Positions 61,601 to 64,000 of a DNA stretch of 64,000 nt are shown piece by piece (position 1 is the first letter of the stretch; the number at the start of each line of letters is the position of its first letter). Below the pieces are notes generated by a model. It made no database searches, was not told the origin of the DNA, and was given only the letters and a program-made list of their open reading frames with translations. Source of the stretch: Puffinus mauretanicus. Taxonomy: Eukaryota > Chordata > Aves > Procellariiformes > Procellariidae. The stretch is from NCBI GenBank assembly GCA_023333565.1, contig JAJKFH010003229.1, positions 4,454,501 through 4,518,500 on the forward strand, in the 5' to 3' direction. The position numbers and the translations under genes were made by a program.

Positions 61601-63629
61601 AGGGATCTCCAGCTTTGGCAAGATTAGCTATGTTTTTCTTGACTTTTTACAACTCGTGATAGTAATGCACCCCTCTGCTTTTATTTTATGAACAATGCTG
61701 CACTGGTATTAGCTAGAACAGCTGCTGAATCAGTTCTCGTGGTTAGTGCTGCCAAGGTCGCTATCATTTCAAGGAAAAGAGTAGGGAAAATGGGATAGTG
61801 AGAGGAAAATAACAAAATGAAGCTGAACCTCATGTTTTGACACCTTGATGTTCCTGCTGTATTCTGTAGTGAGAGGTTCTTTACCTTTCTGTTTTAGTCG
61901 TTGCTGTGACTCAAGTTGATTGGTACCTGAGAAACACTGCTGTCCTTAAGAAAAGGGAATAGTGCATTTGATGAACTGTGTGCAACTGTTGTTTGATCAG
62001 TTGTCGCTTACCCAAGTTTTACAAACAGTTTTATTTTTGACTGTTAGAAATGGGTGAAATTGAACAGAACAAATACTGGTTTAAGTGAGAAAAGGCATAA
62101 TAAAGTCAAGCTCTCAAGAAAACCAGCAAAATCTGTGATTTTCTTTTTTCTCATTCGGTGTAGGCTTGATCTCAGCTGTTTGCACACAGCCTCATTCTTC
62201 CCGTTGGCATGACTGGACCTCCTTAACCTCCCTGTTATCCATGCAACTGTGCTTACACCTAAAATACCTCATTACTGTGCTTTACCCTATTAGCTTTGCA
62301 CTGTTTCATCTTGACAATAGGCTGCAAGCAGTTATCCTGAAGCTTGTTCTTTTCAGCTGTGGCTAAATGTAGGCTTTGGGTTCATTACTCACTGGAAGTT
62401 GACAGTGCTGCTCTTCATTTAGTTCAAGGCAAACAGCTCTTTTCTTCAGCAAATGCTAATAGACTTTTTTGGTCAGTGTTGCATCCAATGTGATCTTATA
62501 TGCATACATTATAAAGTGGTATGTTGTTCCCTCTGCATTGTTTTATGTTCCCCTGCCATGCTAATGGTGCAGCGGACTGTAAGAATTCTTTCAAGGGGTG
62601 TGTGGAAGTTTCCATTTCAATTTGCTCTTTAGTTCTGCATTTGCTGCTGGGTTGCAGGCTGCAGTTAAATTGTTCTATCATACTAGGAATCTCTAAATTA
62701 GACAAAATTTCTCCTTTTCTTGCCCGTAGGTATTGGGGGCATTGCCAGCATGCCATCCCTTACAACTGTTGCCCCAGTGCCAATGGCATCTATTCCAGTA
62801 GTAGGAATGTCTCCACCATTAGTATCTTCTGTTCCTGCAGCAGCAGTACCTCCCCTGGCTAATGGAGCTCCTGCTGTTATACAGCCTCTGCCTGCTTTTG
62901 CTCATCCTGGTATGCTACGTACTGAGACTCTGTTTACTGTCTTGCTATTAACAAACTATTTTGCCATTTTCTTTGGATCCAGAGAACAGTAGACATGGAA
63001 TTAGCCATTCTAACTTACTTTAAAGAATGACTTTAGGTAAGGACTGTACTTTGGTTTAGCCCAATGTAATTGGTAAGCAAACTTGTATAAAAGTTAAAAG
63101 AAGAAACATGGACATACCATACTGTAATAGTCAGTCATGTTGAGCAAAATATTAACTCTGTTATAACAGCAGTGTGATAAATCTAGCTTGCCAATAAACT
63201 GTTGCCTAGAAATTGGTCCATTCCTATCTATTTATAACTCTTGAAGTGCTGCTATTTGTTGGGATTACTTTAAAATACTGGAATACATGAATCACAATAT
63301 AATTTGATATCAACAGTGTTTGCATAAAACTGCAAAAGTAAAAAGACATGAGAGAAATGCCTGTGTGTTTTCACCTATTTTGTTAGACACTCTTAATTTA
63401 TCTTAATATTTTTAAAAGGGATACCATCAAAAGAACCATAATGCTTGTATTTGATGTTAAGAACTAAATGAATGTCATCGAAATTCTAGTTTAAAATGCT
63501 AATATTAATAAATACATGTATTCTCTTATTTACAGCCACGTTGCCAAAGAGTTCTTCCTTTAGTAGATCTGGTCCAGGATCGCAGCTAAATGCAAAACTG
63601 CAAAAGGCACAATCGTTTGATGTGGCTAG
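46617..63629 (+). CDS. ITSN1: ITSN1, intersectin-1 (N-terminal part: EH1 domain and linker)
   Basis: Coding parts: 46617-46644, 51467-51559, 53466-53529, 61076-61236, 62730-62909 and 63536-63629, joining in frame into 206 codons plus two bases. Intersectin-1 is a scaffold of clathrin-mediated endocytosis and synaptic vesicle recycling. Its full architecture is EH1-EH2-coiled coil-five SH3 domains, with DH-PH-C2 in the long form. Seen here: EH1 (about residues 15-105), with the pocket tryptophan in LAQIWALAD (W62) and a canonical EF-hand loop [12 protein letters not shown] (66-77), then a Pro/Ala/Val/Met-rich linker and a Ser-rich stretch ([15 protein letters not shown]). Agreement with recalled human ITSN1 is close, so orthology is secure. 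EH2 and everything downstream lie beyond the right edge. Confidence 0.96.
46722..46759. repeat. 19-bp tandem duplication
   Basis: CTGTATGAATAGTGTTTAT is followed immediately by CTGTATGAATAGTGTGTAT, one mismatch, 78 bp past the exon 2 donor. Confidence 0.9.
47518..47588. repeat. Interrupted (TA)/(CA)/(TG) microsatellite with inverted symmetry
   Basis: TATATACACA and an ACACACACAC run are followed by TGTGTGCGTGTATATGTATA, so the halves can pair. The alternating purine-pyrimidine content could also favour Z-DNA. Confidence 0.8.
51467..51559 (+). CDS. ITSN1: ITSN1 coding exon (residues 10-40), start of EH1
   Basis: This 93-bp exon is phase 1 to phase 1. The acceptor is tttgaactag and the donor is ACTG|GTAATG. 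It encodes [20 protein letters not shown] then [11 protein letters not shown], the first helix of the EH domain. The human protein has SLDTWAI at the start, so the first residues differ slightly. Confidence 0.95.
51560..53465 (+). other. ITSN1: ITSN1 intron 3
   Basis: It carries one sense-oriented LTR copy (51926-52345). The remainder is AT-rich without recognisable features. Confidence 0.8.
51926..52345 (+). mobile_element. Avian endogenous-retrovirus LTR, sense to ITSN1
   Basis: It begins TGTACCGACTCTGGCTGAGA and shares its first 60 or so bases with the sense strand of the 28.5 kb LTR (GAGTTAACTTTCTTCATAGC against GAGTTAATTTTCTTCATAGT). The end is CTGGGGTCAACCCACCA. It could run to 52353. 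I see no clear target-site duplication. The copy is shorter (about 420 bp) than the 28.5 kb one and has no internal retroviral region. Confidence 0.82.
53466..53529 (+). CDS. ITSN1: ITSN1 coding exon (residues 41-61), EH1 middle
   Basis: This 64-bp exon has acceptor ttttatag and donor ATATG|GTGAGT. It encodes [20 protein letters not shown] then I and splits the tryptophan codon (TG|G) with the next exon. The T9 run within FFF makes it a possible site for slippage errors in sequencing. Confidence 0.95.
53530..61075 (+). other. ITSN1: ITSN1 intron 4 (7.5 kb)
   Basis: AT-rich with scattered A and T homopolymers (for example near 55007). I recognised no repeat family, RNA gene or exon. Confidence 0.7.
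61076..61236 (+). CDS. ITSN1: ITSN1 coding exon (residues 62-115), EF-hand of EH1 and linker start
   Basis: This 161-bp exon has acceptor attttgtag and donor TTTG|GTAAGC. It encodes the EF-hand [12 protein letters not shown], with D66, N68, D70, G71, D74 and E77 all at calcium-binding positions, then [20 protein letters not shown] and [18 protein letters not shown]. The human protein reads DQVEF where this has DQLEF. Confidence 0.96.
61237..62729 (+). other. ITSN1: ITSN1 intron 5
   Basis: 1.5 kb of non-coding sequence. It ends in an atypical acceptor tract ctcctttTcttgcccgtag. Nothing else was recognised. Confidence 0.8.
62730..62909 (+). CDS. ITSN1: ITSN1 coding exon (residues 116-175), Pro/Val-rich linker
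   Basis: This 180-bp exon is phase 1 to phase 1. It encodes [40 protein letters not shown] and [20 protein letters not shown]. It is a low-complexity, probably disordered linker between EH1 and EH2, without NPF or SH3-binding PxxP-basic motifs that I would trust. Being a multiple of three, it could be skipped in frame. Confidence 0.95.
62910..63535 (+). other. ITSN1: ITSN1 intron 6
   Basis: 626 bp of AT-rich intron with donor GTATGC and acceptor ttatttacag. No other feature was seen. Confidence 0.85.
63536..63629 (+). CDS. ITSN1: ITSN1 coding exon (residues 176-206), last one in the window
   Basis: This 94-bp exon ends in phase 2 (GCTAG|GTAAGT). It encodes [20 protein letters not shown] then [11 protein letters not shown], the Ser-rich stretch before EH2. 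SSSFSRS and KAQSFD contain basic and Ser patterns that could be phosphorylated. The next exon (expected to continue S/R-VPPVAEW...) is off the right edge. Confidence 0.95.
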
Positions 63630-64000
63630 GTAAGTTGGTATGGAATTAGTGTATGTGTGTATCTGGTTCCCTAGACTTAGAAAAACTACTTCTCTTTCGC
63701 AAAGTTGTTTTCTAAAATAATATTTACTTGCAGAAATCAATTCCTGCTGAGATACTACTTCAGGATTTCATAGGATGCTGTGGTTTTACAAGGAATGCTC
63801 CATGAGTAGTGAATCATTGAAATATAATAATTAACTATTACAGTATGTGTTGACAGTATTTTCAGACTCTTAAAAACTTAATTTTTAGAAAAGCATTTGT
63901 AAACATAATCTGCATGGTTCTCTGAATCTGCTTGGGCCAGGGTTGGAGCTTCCTTGACTCAATCGCAGTTACTTCAGTAACTCTGAAACGTCTGCCAGCA
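63630..64000 (+). other. ITSN1: ITSN1 intron 7, cut by the window edge
   Basis: Begins with donor GTAAGTTGG and contains no further coding signal. Confidence 0.85.

Overview
The window is vertebrate nuclear DNA, almost certainly avian. Two genes are split into short exons with GT..AG introns, and the proteins they encode match two vertebrate families. The repeats are bird-like: a CR1 LINE 3' fragment whose terminal ATTCTATG-type unit is visible, and three LTR copies sharing termini of a type I associate with endogenous retroviruses of neoavian birds. The species cannot be fixed from the sequence.

Layout. On the minus strand, positions 1502-13179 hold the first seven coding exons of CRYZL1 (quinone oxidoreductase-like protein 1). 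They encode about 192 of roughly 350 residues, and the remaining exons lie off the left edge. Positions 13.8-15.6 kb are a GC-rich CpG island that looks like a shared, TATA-less bidirectional promoter. It holds four CCAAT boxes, an ETS-like site, a CACGTG E-box and a ZNF143-like site. On the plus strand a probable non-coding first exon of ITSN1 (intersectin-1) ends near 15177. A 31.4 kb intron 1 follows, then coding exons at 46617, 51467, 53466, 61076, 62730 and 63536. These encode residues 1 to about 206: the complete EH1 domain with its calcium-binding EF-hand, and the start of the EH1-EH2 linker. The gene continues past the right edge. Every junction was checked for a GT donor, an AG acceptor and a matching codon phase.

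The rest is intronic and AT-rich. It contains three LTR copies (28.5 kb with a clear 5-bp target duplication, 35.9 kb, 51.9 kb), one CR1 fragment (43.8 kb), several microsatellites and short tandem repeats, and one weak candidate for a decayed coding sequence on the minus strand near 23 kb. The head-to-head CRYZL1/ITSN1 order matches my recollection of human chromosome 21q22.

I found no new multi-gene system. The points most worth checking are the ITSN1 leader, where two strong-context upstream AUGs are predicted and one opens a frame overlapping the true start; the architecture of the shared promoter; and a YY1-type motif in a GC-rich LTR inside ITSN1 intron 1.
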